Assembly: GCF_907164915.1 (NCBI RefSeq)
Contig: NC_061863.1
Coordinates: forward strand, 33,639,133-33,703,132
Direction: 5' to 3'
DNA: 64,000 nucleotides
Source of the DNA: Impatiens glandulifera
Lineage: Eukaryota > Streptophyta > Magnoliopsida > Ericales > Balsaminaceae
In this document: positions 33,150 to 46,600 of the stretch, one piece after another
Position numbering within the stretch: position 1 is the first letter of the stretch
Layout: each line of letters begins with the position of its first letter
Position numbers and translations under genes: made by a program
The notes under the pieces: model-generated
The model's database searches: none
Told to the model about the DNA's origin: nothing
The model's input: only the letters and a program-made list of their open reading frames with translations

Positions 33150-33690
33150 TAGATGAAACAAGCGATATTGAATGAAGATTGTTTATCTAGTTAGTTACAA
33201 TGCTAAAGAAGATGAAACAATTGTTATCGAATGAATAATGCTTCACTAGTTGTGTTGTAACTATCGAATGTTGATTGCTTCACTAGTTATGTTACAAATA
33301 GCGCTATCGAATGAAGATTACTTCACTAGTTAGTTACAGTGAACAAACGCTATCGAATGAAGATTGCTTCACTAGTTAGTCACAATGCTTTCAAAATTTT
33401 AAACAGGCGCTAACGAATGAAGTTTGATTCACTACTTATTTAGTTACAATGAAGAAACACTATCGAATGAAGATTTCTTCACTAGTTAGTCATAGTGTTT
33501 TCAAAAGTTGAAACGAGTGCTAACGAATGAAGATTGCTTCACTAGTAAGTTAGTACGTTAGTTACAATGAATAAGCGCTACCGAATGAAGATTGCTTCAC
33601 TAGTTAATCGTAGTGCTTTTAAAAGTCGAAACAAGTCCTAACGAATGAAGATTGCTTCAATATGTATATTGAAGCGCCAAATTTTGTTTT
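33150..33690. repeat. Tandem ~60-bp repeats, GAATGAAGATTGCTTCACTAGT type
   Basis: About nine units of CGCTATCGAATGAAGATTGC followed by TTCACTAGTTAGTTACAATG, with drift. GAAG...CTTC makes each unit a partial palindrome. It is non-coding and related to the shorter GAGTGAAGCTTGCTTCACT units at 34.4, 36.6 and 37.7-38.1 kb. Confidence 0.8.
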
Positions 33691-34776
33691 TCAATCTAGT
33701 CACTTAAGTTATCATCATTATTTCATATCGTAGGACGAGTCTGCAGTCTGTAACCTTACATCCTTATCTCTTTTCCAACTACTACCATCCCATCAATGCT
33801 CAGTCCGCATTAATTAATTTATTATATACTTCAATTAATTTGTATTCATTATTTTATAATTTATATAATTGTATATGAAATATAAATACATATAACAAAA
33901 TTTATAAGGATTTGATTCATGTAGTAAACACACATTAATGTAAAACACAAATAAATATTTTGAAATTAACACACATTAGTTTTAAACTAGTCATATATTA
34001 TTGTAAAATCATTATTATTATTATCAATTATAATCGGATTAAAGGATGTTTTTGATAGTTTACATAATAAAAACATTCATTTGCATTTGCATTGTAGCAA
34101 CCATAACGAATATCCCAACCGACTCTTCTAGACATTCCAGCATAGGGAGATTAACACAGTTGGTGCTTCCCACAAGAGGTGGACATTCTTCATCTTCATT
34201 TGAAAGGTAGTGTCCACTTATGTATACATTCTTCATTTTCACTAAAGATGTTTTTCGCCAAAATTTGACACTCTTCATCTTCATTGAAGACGTTTTCCAC
34301 CATAGGGAAATTCCCAAAGAGTAAATCTGAAACACACATACCATAAACTAGCAAGATTTTAATTGGGTTAGGAGAAGGATATCTTAGTTAAGCGCTACTT
34401 TATGGGAATGAGTTAAAAAGGCACTAACGAGTGAAGCTTGCTACACTAAATCACGCTTATTTCATTTTTTTAATAAATAATTATATAACACATTTAAACG
34501 TTCATGTAATACCACTAATGCATTCATGTAAAAGCATTAACGCCTTCATGAAAACCTATTTATGAAGCTTTCTTTACTGAATCGTGCTTCTTTCATTTTT
34601 TTAATAAATAATTATATAATATATTTAACGAGTGAAGCTACTACTGAAGCGCTAATGAGTGTAGCTAGCTTCACTCAATCGCGCTTCTTTAATTTTTTTA
34701 ATAAATAATTATATAACACAATTATCGAGTGATGCTTTCTTCACTGAATCGCACTTTTTTTATTTTTTAAATAAAT

Positions 34777-36474
34777 TGATAGGATCGGCTTGATCAATAG
34801 AGACGGGGGTCTGACGATTGATGAAGGCTTATGAAAAATGGATTGAAAGAAATCTTGTTAGGGATTTGATTCACTTTCTATTCTACGCAAACCCTTGTAA
34901 ACACTTGAAACATAATCAAGTGCGGAAATGTTTACTTAGGTTTGAAGCTTAAGATGAAGAATGAGAAGATGACAGAAATGAACAACACAGTAGTTTGTTT
35001 ATGGATGTTTGGAGCAAACTCTCCTACATCACCCATTTTTCCAACCACCGGAAGGATTCACTAAAATATACTTTGAATCAAATACAGTTTGCACACACTT
35101 AACTCACTGTTGAACAGAACACACTCTGTTCAACTTACAAGATGAAGAATATTACTCAGCTAAATGATGCTTTTGATTCTAACTCTCTCTTGATTAACAC
35201 ATAGTAAAGAAAGAAAATAGCTAACGGTTTCAGTAATCTGAATATCAAAATGATCGATTAAATTCTCTCTATGCAATTCCGGTAGTTCGTCCGTTGTCCT
35301 TAAGAATCTTTAAATATGAACAGGTACCAACGGTCGAATCTTCATAATGATACGTGACACTCTTCCATTGGAACTCCACCGTAGTACACAACATACTCTA
35401 AATACAAGGATCGTGGTCGTACACAACAGGTAGTGTGCCGAATATTCTTTAGAGATTTACCTGCAAAACAAGTAGTGGGAATGATATTCGCTTACGTATC
35501 ATTTATTTATTTGTTGCATCGGGCTGTCGTACTGATCTTCACTAGAAAGTGGAGCAGGAGTAGCGTACAACTATAGCACATAGGTAGGCGGGTGCTAGCT
35601 TCAAGCAACTACTTAAGCAAGGCATTAGACGTATTTCAATTAGACTACCTCGTCTAATGAAATCAAACGTCCCCGTCTAATAACAGAATTCATTAGACCA
35701 CCTTGTCTAATGAGATTAGACTTACGTCTAATTACAATCACTTCAGACAAATTTGAAGGAGTTAGACTGCACGTCTAACTTTCTCTTTCCATTAGACTAC
35801 ATGTCTAACTCCACGAGTTAGACTGCACGTCTAAATACGATTCTACTTAAAACTAGTCTAAAGGAGTTAAACTACACGTCTAACTTTCACAATTCATTAG
35901 ACTGCATGTCTAACTCCACGAGTTAGACTGCACGACTAATTACGGATCCATTAGACTGCACGTTTAACTCCACGAGTTAGACTGCATGTCTAATTACGAG
36001 TCCATTAGATTGCAAGTCTAACTCCATGAGTTAGAATGCACGTCTAATTACGAGTTTATTAGACTGCACGTCTAATTAGGAGTCTATTAGACTGCACGTC
36101 TAATTATGGATTTTATTAGACTGCACGTCTAACTCCACGAGTTAGACTACACGTCTAATTACGAGTCTATTAGATTGCACGTCTAACTCCACGAGTTAGA
36201 CTACACGTCTAATTACTCCAGTTAGATTGCACATCAAACACCGCTTAGTTAGACTACACGTCTAACTTCGCTAGTTAGACTGCATGTCTAACTCCGTGCA
36301 TCTAATACCAAATCGGTCTAATGAACCTCTTTAGAACCAAGTCTTATGAAATCTGACTTCGATACACTTGCATCAAATACAATTAGATGCATATATAATC
36401 CCTTCATCATTTCATCATCAAAATTTCAACAGTCAGACTATTTTAACACTTAGTCAAAATAATTTGACCCAACA
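34777..36474 (-). repeat. Solo LTR of the C/D copia family, TSD TAAAT
   Basis: 1698 bp, TGTTGGGTCA...CCTATCA on the minus strand, flanked by TAAAT at 34772-34776 and 36475-36479. There is no primer-binding site or internal sequence, so it arose by LTR-LTR recombination. Its 35630-36300 part is an array of TTAGAC-N5-GTCTAA palindromes separated by TCCACGAG or TACGAGTCC. Confidence 0.93.
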
Positions 36475-36771
36475 TAAATAATTATATAACATATTTAAAT
36501 GTTAATGTAAAACCACTAACACATTCATGTAAAAGCATTAATGCCTTCATGAAAACTCATCTATGTCTTCATGTAAACCCTACTGGATAATTGGAAAGGG
36601 TGAAACAAGCGTTAACGAGTGAAGCTTACTTCACTAAATCACGCTTCATTCATTTGTTTAATAAATCATTATATAACACATTTAACGAGTGAAGCTACGA
36701 GTGAAGCTACTAGTGAAACGCTAACGAGTGAAGCTTTCTTCACTAAATCGCGGTCGTTTCATTTTTTTAAT

Positions 36772-37704
36772 GGAAATTGTTTGGCCGGCCCTCTAATTAC
36801 TTTGATCGCTCAGTTTTAGCTCTCAAATTAATTTTTAAAACAAATCGCCCCTTCAAATTTTATAAAGGTCACCAATGACCCTCTGTCAACTTTTTGATTA
36901 AACATAACGGTATAATCTTAAATTTTTTTTTTATATTTTATTTTTAATCTTATTTTTTATATTTTTTAAGTCTCTTATATGTATATATATATTATCATTA
37001 ATTTTTATATTTATATAATTATTAAATATCTTTTATATATAAATAACATATATTATTTATTTTTATCTCTATATATATATTTCTATATCTATAAAACAAA
37101 GTTTAATAATAATTTATAAATAATATAATTAATCATTAATTTATATATATATATATAAATAAATTTATATAATATATATTTTAAAAAATAATTTGAGTGT
37201 TAAAACTAATGGTGACCGTCGTTCAATTACTTTCAACCCTCAAATTATTTTTTTAAATATATATTATATAAATATTATACATAAATTAATGACTAAAAGA
37301 TAATATATATATAAATTGTATATATATATATATATTATATAAATTATTTTAAACTTTATTTTATGTAGATATAGATATGCCCAGATAAAAATAAATAATA
37401 TGTATATATTTTATCTAAATTTTATATAAAAGATTTATTAATTTTATAAATAATAATAATATATATAATATTATATATTCTTGATTTAGTAATTATATAT
37501 ATATATATAAATATAAAAAATAATTATTAAAGATAATATATAAAAAATAATATTTAAATTTAAACAGTTATGTTTAACTAAAAAGTTGACGAAAGGGTCA
37601 TTGGCGACCTTTTTAAAAGTTAGGAGCGATATGTTTTACAAATTAACTTGAGGGCTAAAAGTAAATGATCAGAGTAATTAAAGGGCCGCCTATGTAATTT
37701 TTCC
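36772..37704. mobile_element. Mutator-type TIR element (MITE), 9-bp TSD
   Basis: 933 bp. Imperfect terminal inverted repeats of about 140 bp: the left has GGCCGGCCCTCTAATTACT and AGGTCACCAATGACCC; the right, reversed, has GGCGGCCCTTTAATTACT and AGGTCGCCAATGACCC. Flanking TTTTTTAAT occurs at 36763-36771 and 37705-37713. A 9-bp duplication with long TIRs indicates the Mutator superfamily. The core is extremely AT-rich and contains an inner inverted copy of the ...CAAATTA arm near 37190-37260. It has no ORF, so it is non-autonomous. Confidence 0.85.
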
Positions 37705-37713
37705 TTTTTTAAT

Positions 37714-38090
37714 AAGTAATTATATAACACATTTAACGAGTCAAACTATTAGTGAAGCGCTAACGAGTGAAGCTTGCTTCACTGAATCGCGCTTCTTTCA
37801 TTTTTTTAAATTAATAATTGTATAACGAGTGAAGCTACTAGTGAATTGAAAGGGTGAAACAAGCGCTAACGAGTGAAGCTACTAGTGAAGCGTTATCGAA
37901 TGAAGTTTGTTTCACTAAACCGCGCTTCTTTCGATTTTTTAATAAATAATTATATAACATATTTAACGAGTGAAGCTACTAGTGAAGCGCTAACGACTTA
38001 AGCATCTAGTGATGCGCTAACGATTGAAGCTTCTAGTGATGTGTTAACTAACAAGTGAAGGTACTAGTGAAGCGCTAAATAGCTATTTTA
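37714..38090. repeat. GAGTGAAGCTACTAGTGAAGCGC repeats
   Basis: At least eight units of AACGAGTGAAGCTACTAGTG alternating with GAAGCTTGCTTCACTGAATC and TTCTTTCATTTTTTTAATAA. Continuous in type with 36.48-36.76 kb once the TIR element is removed. Confidence 0.8.
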
Positions 38091-38529
38091 CAAATATAAT
38101 TAATCAAGCTCGACTCTTCTCGTTCTATCTAAGCATTACTCTGCTCGTTCGCATTCTGGATTCTCTATATGTCTATCTAAGCTTTACTCTACTCGTTTTC
38201 TCTTCCGGATTCTCCCTATTTCTTCGCGTTTGAAGTTGCTTCTCTTCCGTTAGTGGTCTTTTTTTGCTACGAATTTGGTAAAAAGGGTTTCACTTTTGGT
38301 AGTGGTATTTCGTTTGCTTTGTATATTTTTTAAAGTTATACATTAATCTCTCATTTTAGAATCAGGATTCGGAGAAACAAATAGTTCCATATATTGAATC
38401 GACAACGTAAATGGAAATTAAAAATATGAGGTAAATCATCTTATGTTAGAAAATGTACATATTGTTTGCTTTATGTTAATATAGTTCTTCAATTATTTTA
38501 TATACGTTATACTCATATTATATGTAGGG

Positions 38530-41500
38530 TTAAACTAAAGAAAAAAAAAGTCAAGGCATCAAGTAATCCCTCAATAATCTTGGACATACTAGTGACATCT
38601 ACTAATGAAGAACTTAATCAGATATCTATTAAGAAAAGAAGAAAGATTTCTGATGATGATGATATTTTTAGGACCCGAACCTCTTCATCGGGCCTTCACA
38701 ACCTAATAAAAAATTTATCCAAAGAACAAAAGGATGTTGTAAGGGATATAGGATTCGGTTCCCTTCTTTCACTATGCATTTCGAAACTCCTAGTGCAATT
38801 ATCCTAGTGCATATATTGTGAGTTTCTTCAAACCTATAAGGATGAGCATTGTCCTGAATAGTGGAGAGGAGATTCAAATTGATGAAGAGGATGTTCAATG
38901 TGTATTGAACATCCCGAGAGGGGAATTAGAAATCGTAGAGTCTCTTAGACTCCACTCGAACGACTAGGAGTACAAGGATAATCCTAGGGTGTGGAGAAAG
39001 AGATGGGGATTCGAGAATAAAGGAGGTCCTTCGACCCATATCATGCCAAAAATATTTCTACAGAACACAACTGAAGATAGTAACTTTAATATAAACATCG
39101 TTGTTTATGTTGTCTCTATTTTTTTGTGGACTTTTCAAGATCCACAATAAAGGTATACCCAAACTAGTTAGCATAATTCTATGTAATATGATTTCAACCT
39201 TCTTGTAATATTATTTCGTCTTCGTGTAAAGGCATCTCGACTTTCATATAAAATCATTTGAGCCTCTTTGTTTTTTGTCTAGATTCAAAATCTTAAAATA
39301 GCTATAGAATGTATCTCAAACTAAAGATTATAACTAGTGTAAATTTACTTTAGACAGATTTGTAGAAAATGCTTATAAGTGGCAAGACAAAAAGACATCA
39401 TATTTCTATGGACCACTAAGGTTTCTTTTGGTGAGTGTTCAAATTTGCAACATGATGTAGTTTAATAATTTTAAAAAAATAACATAATATAATTATTAAT
39501 GCAAACGTATCAGTTGTGCTACTTGTACCGTGTTGTTGAGCACAAGGTAAATAGTAGGATCCCAAGAACTTTCCCAATTTTGGAATGTTGGGATGACCAT
39601 AAGATATACGAGAGGGTTGGGTATGAATCCACACATGGGGGATTTGGTCATGGTAGAGTCATTGCTCTCATAAGCATTCCAATGATAGAAAAGATGAGCA
39701 TCCTATGAATTAGAATCCTCCAAATAACAAGCCTCCGAATGAACAACCTTTGAATGAACAACCTCCACATGAACAAGCTCGGGATGAGAAGCCTTAGAAT
39801 GAAAAATCTCCGAATGAGAAGCCTCGGACTGAGCAGCCTAAGAGTGATTATACATCATCTCTTGCCTTATGTTTGAAGAGGGTTGCTTCCTCTATAGAAG
39901 CATTGGCACGAGGTACTAACTATCTAACTAAGATGCACCACATTAACACAATTGAACATTTAAAATCCGCTTTTGAACCTTTTTCCACAGTCGTAAACTC
40001 CCATTTAGTCCTTAGGAAAGTCTTAGAAAGGAGCTTAGACAAGACTAAACATCACCAACAAAAAGAACTTCAATATCCTCCCACCACCAAAGCCGACATA
40101 AACATCATTCCTCCCACCACCGAAGCCAAAATCAACATCATTCCTCCCACCACCGAAGCCAACAAGAACATCATTCCTCCCACAACCAAAGCCTACACAA
40201 ATATCATTCCTCCCACCACTAAAGATAACAATAACATCATTCCTCCCAACAACGAAGCCAACAAGAACAACATTTCTCCCACCGCCGGAGCTAACAACAA
40301 CATCATTCATCTCACCGCCGAAAGCAACAAAATTCGCCTAGATCATAAAAGCCCATAAATTTGCACAAACAAATTGCACAAAAAAAATTGAAAACACGAC
40401 CTTTGAACATAATTAATGCTCCCACCACTAAAAGCAACAACAATAGTCCTCCCATGGCGGTATTAAAAACCGATGAAGAATGTCTCTCTATTCTATCAAC
40501 GCTAGTTCAACCTACATGGTTTCAAGCCCTTGGAATGCAAGAAGTGGTAATGATGCCCTGTCTACCATTATATGATGAAAGACAATTGATTGAAGTCCTT
40601 AAAGCTTTCAATTGTCCCTAAAATTGAAAACCCTATTACAATGACCTTTTTATACATGTCAAAGGATTTTCAATCAAGTAGAAGTTACTAGTGTGGTTAG
40701 TATTTGATATATGACAGAATCCAGAGTAATGTTTCCTTTACATTCTTATTTATACTAAAAAAATTAACGTTCTACCTCATTCTGAAATGTTTTATTCTCT
40801 TATGTAGTGACATGTTATTTTATAGTGATAATCTAATCCTCCACCTGACGCGCACGTACTTTCTAACCTTGGCTGTTGATATTTGGGTAAACAGTCTAGT
40901 TGTTGATGTTTGGTCGTATATGTTGAATGTAGTTTGTAGAATAAATTCAAATTATGCACTAAAAGGATTGACTTCACAACCGTGACTACTGTAAATTGTA
41001 CTAACACTATTCTTTATTAAATATCTTATTAGTGTTCTTATACAAACTCTACTATAAACAGTCTTATGCTAAAGATGTGATGGATTCGAAAGAAAAATTC
41101 GATTCGAGACACAATTTGGAAATGAAGAATTTTGAAATTTTGAAAGCAGACATCATGGGTGCAGACCTTGTAAGACATCATTTATAGTTGTGAACGATTC
41201 ACATTTTTCAAAAGTAAAGATCATGTTATAGTATTTTTTGAAAGATTTTTTCCCAACAATTCAAGATAGACATTTTTTTATTGATTTGGTATAACTTCCT
41301 AGAAAAAGGAAATTCAAGTAATTGACAATAGAGAGTTGGAAAGAACACCATTCGAGAAGAGATATTAGAGGGTCATAAATTTGGTAATACACTAATCTTG
41401 TTTTTATATTTTCATTTGAGAATAATTTTTTGTTATTTAACATAACATTATGTTGTTCATTTTATACTAGGACTCCTTATTTCAATGATTTCTAAACGAC

Positions 41501-41720
41501 CTAGACCCCCGTCTTGCTTCTAAGGTCTCCAATTTAGGAATGAGATGTTTAAAATTCTCATGGTAGGATACTAAGATTATCAATGATTGCGGGGTTTACT
41601 ACTTGAGACACATGGAGACATATATGGGTCACACCAAGGGATGGAGATGTGGCTTAAACGTAAAAAAATGGTGTACAAACAAATAAAGTCATTGATGATT
41701 AATTAAATCGTGGCTATCTT
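38530..41720 (+). pseudogene. Ulp1-like (C48) protease ORF of transposon type
   Basis: The N-terminal region reads KNLSKEQKDVVRDIGFGSLL (about 38704-38763). After a short break come VLNSGEEIQIDEEDVQCVLN, then YLYRVVEHKVNSRIPRTFP and YESTHGGFGHGRV. This is the N-terminal module seen in plant transposon-borne Ulp1-like ORFs. A linker with about seven 11-residue repeats (NIIPPTTEAK type, 40078-40320) follows. The protease end shows H (CAT 41271-41273 in DRHFFIDL), D (GAC 41324-41326) and NDCGVYYLRHMETYMG, with the nucleophile Cys at 41588-41590. Many stops and shifts break it, and copia element C has inserted 40 bp further on. These enzymes are related to SUMO proteases; activity here is excluded by the breaks. 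Confidence 0.72.
40078..40320 (+). repeat. 33-bp coding tandem repeats in Ulp1-like ORF
   Basis: Seven or so 33-bp units, each encoding an 11-residue period (IIPPTTEANKN and variants), in one open frame from 39873 to 40358. The frame is kept open through all units. Confidence 0.85.
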
Positions 41721-41762
41721 CGAGTCTGATATTAACAATTGAGGGCACAAGGTGATGCAGGA

Positions 41763-43441
41763 TGATAAAATAAGCTTAATCGATAGAGACGGGGGTCTGG
41801 CTATGGATAAAGGTTTATGAAAAACGGTTTGAAAGAAATCATGTTAGGGATTTAATTCATTTTCTATTCTACGCAAACACTTGTAAACACTTGAAACAGA
41901 TTCAAGGTAGAATTGTTTACTTGGGTTTGAAGCTCAAGATGAAATATGAAAAGATGACAAAAATGAAAGAACACAGCAATTTGTTTATGGATGTTCGGAG
42001 AAACTCTCCTACGTCACCCCTTCTTCCAACCACCGGAAGGATTCACTATAATATGATTCGAATCAAATACAATTTACACACACTTAACTCACTATTGAAC
42101 AGAACACTCTCTGTTCAATTACAAGATGAAGAATATAACTCAACTAAAGGTGTTTTTGATTCTAGATCTCTCTTGATTCACACACAGTACAATCAGAAAG
42201 CAGCTTCACAGTATGAATATTCAAAGGCTTGATTTCTCTGTGATTTCAGTAAAATGGATAATCGAGAGATTGTCCGTTGTCCTTGAGATTTGTTAAATAC
42301 TAAGCAGGAGCTAACGGTCGAATCTTTTAGAAAGATACGTGGCACTCTTCCATTGGAAAGCCTCCATTGTACACAACAGGTTCTGAGCACAAGGATCGTG
42401 GTCGTACAACAACTTGTAGTGCGCCGAATATTCGATTAGAGATGTACCTGCAAAACAAGTAATATGTGGAAAATTCTCTTACGTGGTATTCGTTGGTTGG
42501 TTGCATATATCTGTTGTATTAATCTTCACTAGAAAGTGGAGTAGGAGTAGGGTACAGCTATAGCACGTGGGTAGGCGGATGCTTGCTTCAAGCACACTGC
42601 TTAAGCTGAGTATTAGACGTATTTCAGTTAGACGGATTGTGAAAATCAGTCTAATGAAATTCAAATATCCCCGTTTAATAACAGAGTCTATTAGACCGCC
42701 TGATCTAATAGAATTAGACTTACGTCTAATTACAATATCCATTAGACCGCACGTCTAACTCCATTGAGTTAGACTGCACGTCTAATTTCGGTTTTACCTC
42801 AGACTTGTCTGAAGGAGTTAGACTCACGACTAACTTTCACTTAATTAGACTTACGTATAATTATCCAATAACCATTAGACTGTACGTTTAACTCCACTGA
42901 GTTAGACTGCACGTCTAATTTCGGTTCTACCTCAGACTTGTTTGAAGAAGTTAGACTCACGTCTAACTTTCACAATCCATTAGACTACACGTCTAACTCC
43001 ACTGAGTTAGACTGCACGTCTAATTCCGCTGAGTTAGACTGCACGTCTAATTCCGAATATATTAGATTGTCCTTCTAATTCCATATACATTAGACTATCC
43101 GTCTAATTGCAAATATATTAGACTACACGTCTAACTCCGCTGAGTTAGACTACACGTCTAATTCCGAAATTCATTAGACTACACGTCTAATTCTATACAT
43201 TCATTAGACTGCACGTCTAACTTCGTTGAGTTAGACTGCACGTCTAATTCTATGCATTCATTAGACTGCACGTCTAATTCTATGCATCTAATGCCAAAAT
43301 CGGTCTAATGATCCTCATTAGAGCCAAGTCTTATGAAATATGATTTCCATACACCTGTATCAAAACTCATAAGTCATTTCATCATCAAAATTCCAATGGT
43401 TAAATTATTTCAACACTTAGTCAAAATAATTTAACCCAACA
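41763..43441 (-). repeat. 3' LTR of element C
   Basis: 1679 bp. It has only two of the ~134-bp units (landmarks near 42803 and 42935) against six in the 5' LTR, and keeps the ~130 bp lost there. Palindrome array at 42600-43290. Confidence 0.93.
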
Positions 43442-43456
43442 ATTTCCCCCTTTTTT
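43442..43456 (-). promoter_or_regulatory. Polypurine tract of element C
   Basis: Minus strand AAAAAAGGGGGAAAT abutting the 3' LTR. Confidence 0.85.
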
Positions 43457-43617
43457 ATGAAGAAATTGAAAACCTACATATATATACCAAGATATGCATT
43501 CATCATATAAATAAAACAAACCATTGTTCACTTACATCAAACTTCCAAAAACCAATATTCAGAAAACCATCAAAGAAACATTGTTTGAAAGATTTAAACA
43601 GAGTAGAAGAAAAGAAA

Positions 43618-46600
43618 TTATTGTTCTTCCCTTTTAACTCGAGGATCGGTTGGGCTCATGTCTTGGCCGGTTAGCATGTTGAGAAAAGGAGGATAGCCGC
43701 GACCACCATGACCGCTTCCACTTGATCTACCACCACGATCACCATTAGTGGCACGACCTCCTTGATCAACATTAGATAGCCTACTAAGGCTACCACCACT
43801 GCTTCTGCCTCCATGATCACCACCGCTTCGACCTCCACCTCTCTTGGTTGTCCTAGGATTATCATCGTTGCTTGGAGCTCGTCTAGATCTAGTCCCGGTT
43901 AACACACCGTCACTTATTCTACTTGACTCGCCTTGGGTGATTCGAGGTTGATCTCTTTCGGCATTAGCCTTTGCGTTCTCCTTTGCTTGAAACTTCCTTG
44001 CAATGGAGTCAGCAAATTTTTGTCGTTCACTATCATTTCTACTCAAACAACCCTGAATTTCCACCATCTTATTCTTCACCAGACTGAATTCTTCCAAAAT
44101 TTCCTTATGACGTTCATCATTGATTTGCCTTTCAATGTCCAACAATTCAGTTTGACGGCTAAAGAGTTGCTTTTCAAACTTGGAGAAGTTTAAATTTGCG
44201 ACATGAGTCTCATACGTGTTCTTCTTCAGGGTGTTATCCAATTCAGTAAGGACCTTGATAATCTCGCTAAAGCCCTTTCTTTCTTCTTCCTTCGTGTTCA
44301 TGGCCTTTATCATGCTCTTTTGAAGAGATGAGAGCACAGACTTCATAGACTTTAACATCTTGTTTCCTCCGGCAGAGGATTCTTCATTTGATGAAATCTC
44401 TCCAGACTCTGCTGCCATGCTCTGAATTGGCTCAAAGTTTGTATGAATCTGCAAGGATTTCTCCGGTTGATTCTTCTCGGCTTTCTTAGCAGCTTCATTC
44501 AGCTCTCTGAAATCTCTCATATAAATTTCCAGAGTAATGAAGAGGAATGTTGATATTTTCTTGAACATTTCCCACAATGGTGTCGGGAAATTGACTGGTC
44601 TTTTTATAGGTTGCGTGTTGGTCCTGTTCCTCCTCAGATGAGGAACTTCCTTCTATACCAATTTTTTCTTTGGAGGGTTCCCCCTCAGGTCTGATAATCT
44701 CTGGCTGAGTTACCTCGGCCATTTTCTCTTGGGCTTCCTCTGTTCTCACAACAAAGGTTATCACAACATTTTCTTCAATAGGAGCTTGAGCAGCCTCCTC
44801 AACAGCATTTTCTTCAAGAGCTTCTTCTTCATTTGTTTCAAGGGCTTTGTTCGGGCTCTTGGACAATCACTTCCTCTTCTTCTGTATGAGGATTCTCTTG
44901 AATTGGTTGATCCAGAATGCGTCTCTCTTCAGCAGAAAGATTCCCGAATTCGATCAAGAGAGTAGCATCTAGCTCATGGACATTGTTGTCAATATCAAGA
45001 ATGTCCATCAGTTCATCATCATCAAATGGCTTTGCACCAGAGCAATTGGCGTCATGAACATATCGGGTAGCCACCGAGACGTAGCTATCCATGATGTCAT
45101 TCAGCCTCTTCAATACTTTAACTTCCACCTCAAATCCTTTCTCAATAGGATTGAAATTAGCCTTTCTGTCTTCAAGAATTGGAGAAAGGGCTCTTCTATA
45201 CAGGCAAGCTTCAACGAGATATTTTCTTTTCAGAGCCTCAACTACCTCTGAAGTTTTAGCCACTTGAGAACTTTCTTCTCATTGGCTACTCGCTTCTTCC
45301 ACTCTCGAGTTATCGTAGAATTTGACAGAGTATCATTGTACTTGGACGACAGTCTCTCCAGGGATTATGATTCAAAAATCTCCAATTTTTCAGCCGTAAT
45401 GGCTTAAACTTGATCTAAAATGAGGTCAACAATGCCGGTTGCCTCCGATACTTCTTCAGGAACTAGAGTCGCAATATCTTTACCTTTTCCAACAACCTCT
45501 ATGGGTTTTGGAGCAGGTCTGGTTCACTCATCACTATTCCACTCGACATTCTTGCAGAACGCATCAACTCGAATGCAGATTGGGGTTTCTTACACAGCTC
45601 AGCAGGGAGCTCTACACGAATAACCTTCCCGGCTACCATAGAATCTTTAGGAGCGGGAACAGAAGATTCTTCTTCAGCAGATTTACCAACAACAAGGGTA
45701 AGAACTGCACCTTGTTCTGGTTGAGATAGCTCTGTAACACCGACGGCCACTAGATCAGGTTGAACAACAGGAGATACATTTATGTTAACATTTTCATCAT
45801 TTGGACCAGCTGACTCAACAACGGGTCCTTCAACAGTTTCTCTTAAAGGATAAAAAATGGATTCATCTTGTTCCACTATAGGAACATCAAACTTATGAAC
45901 ATCGGCCAAAGATTTAGAAGAGGTTACCTTTAATGATTTAGACGCGCGGGGCGCCTTCGTCTTCTTTTTCTTTGAGAGACTAGATCTCTGTTAGATAAAA
46001 TTAGACCGGTTAATAGAAACTTAACACAAATAAACTTCCTATGCAGGAACAGACAAAGAACCGGACCAGTCAAAGTACTCAACCGGTCAAACACCTAAAC
46101 TGATCAGAAACATGACCGCAGAAAGAAGGCAAGATAGGTCAAAACTGAAGGCCGGAAACACCAGATAGTCGGTCATTAACCGACCAGAAGCCAAAGCAAT
46201 AACCGGAAGACATCCGGTTAAGACAAATAACCGACCAGCATAAGAAGATACTTCGGGTATTTGTTGAGAATGATACCAAAGGAACAGACTGAACACTTCC
46301 ATATTCATACAAGTCTGAGGACAGTCTGCAGGCTGTAGAAGACCGTCCTACAAGATCTTTCCACTTCAGGATAAATCAGAAAGGCAATCTTCCAAGTACA
46401 AACAACTGTCTAACCGACAGTTACCACATTGATTAAAAGACAAACCTAGCCGGTTTGACCTACATACTGGAAGAACAGACCGCCAGGTCTAAAAAGTTGA
46501 CCGCCAGGTCTGAATCACTGATCCTCTGCTCAACCAATCAAATTCAAAGAAGCGAAATATGACCGTTGACATATTTCACCTATAAAAGGAGCAGCTGAAG

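Noticed and set aside
40035..40310. Gly/Val-rich minus-strand ORF
   Set aside because: It is the antisense shadow of the 33-bp coding repeats of the Ulp1-like ORF.
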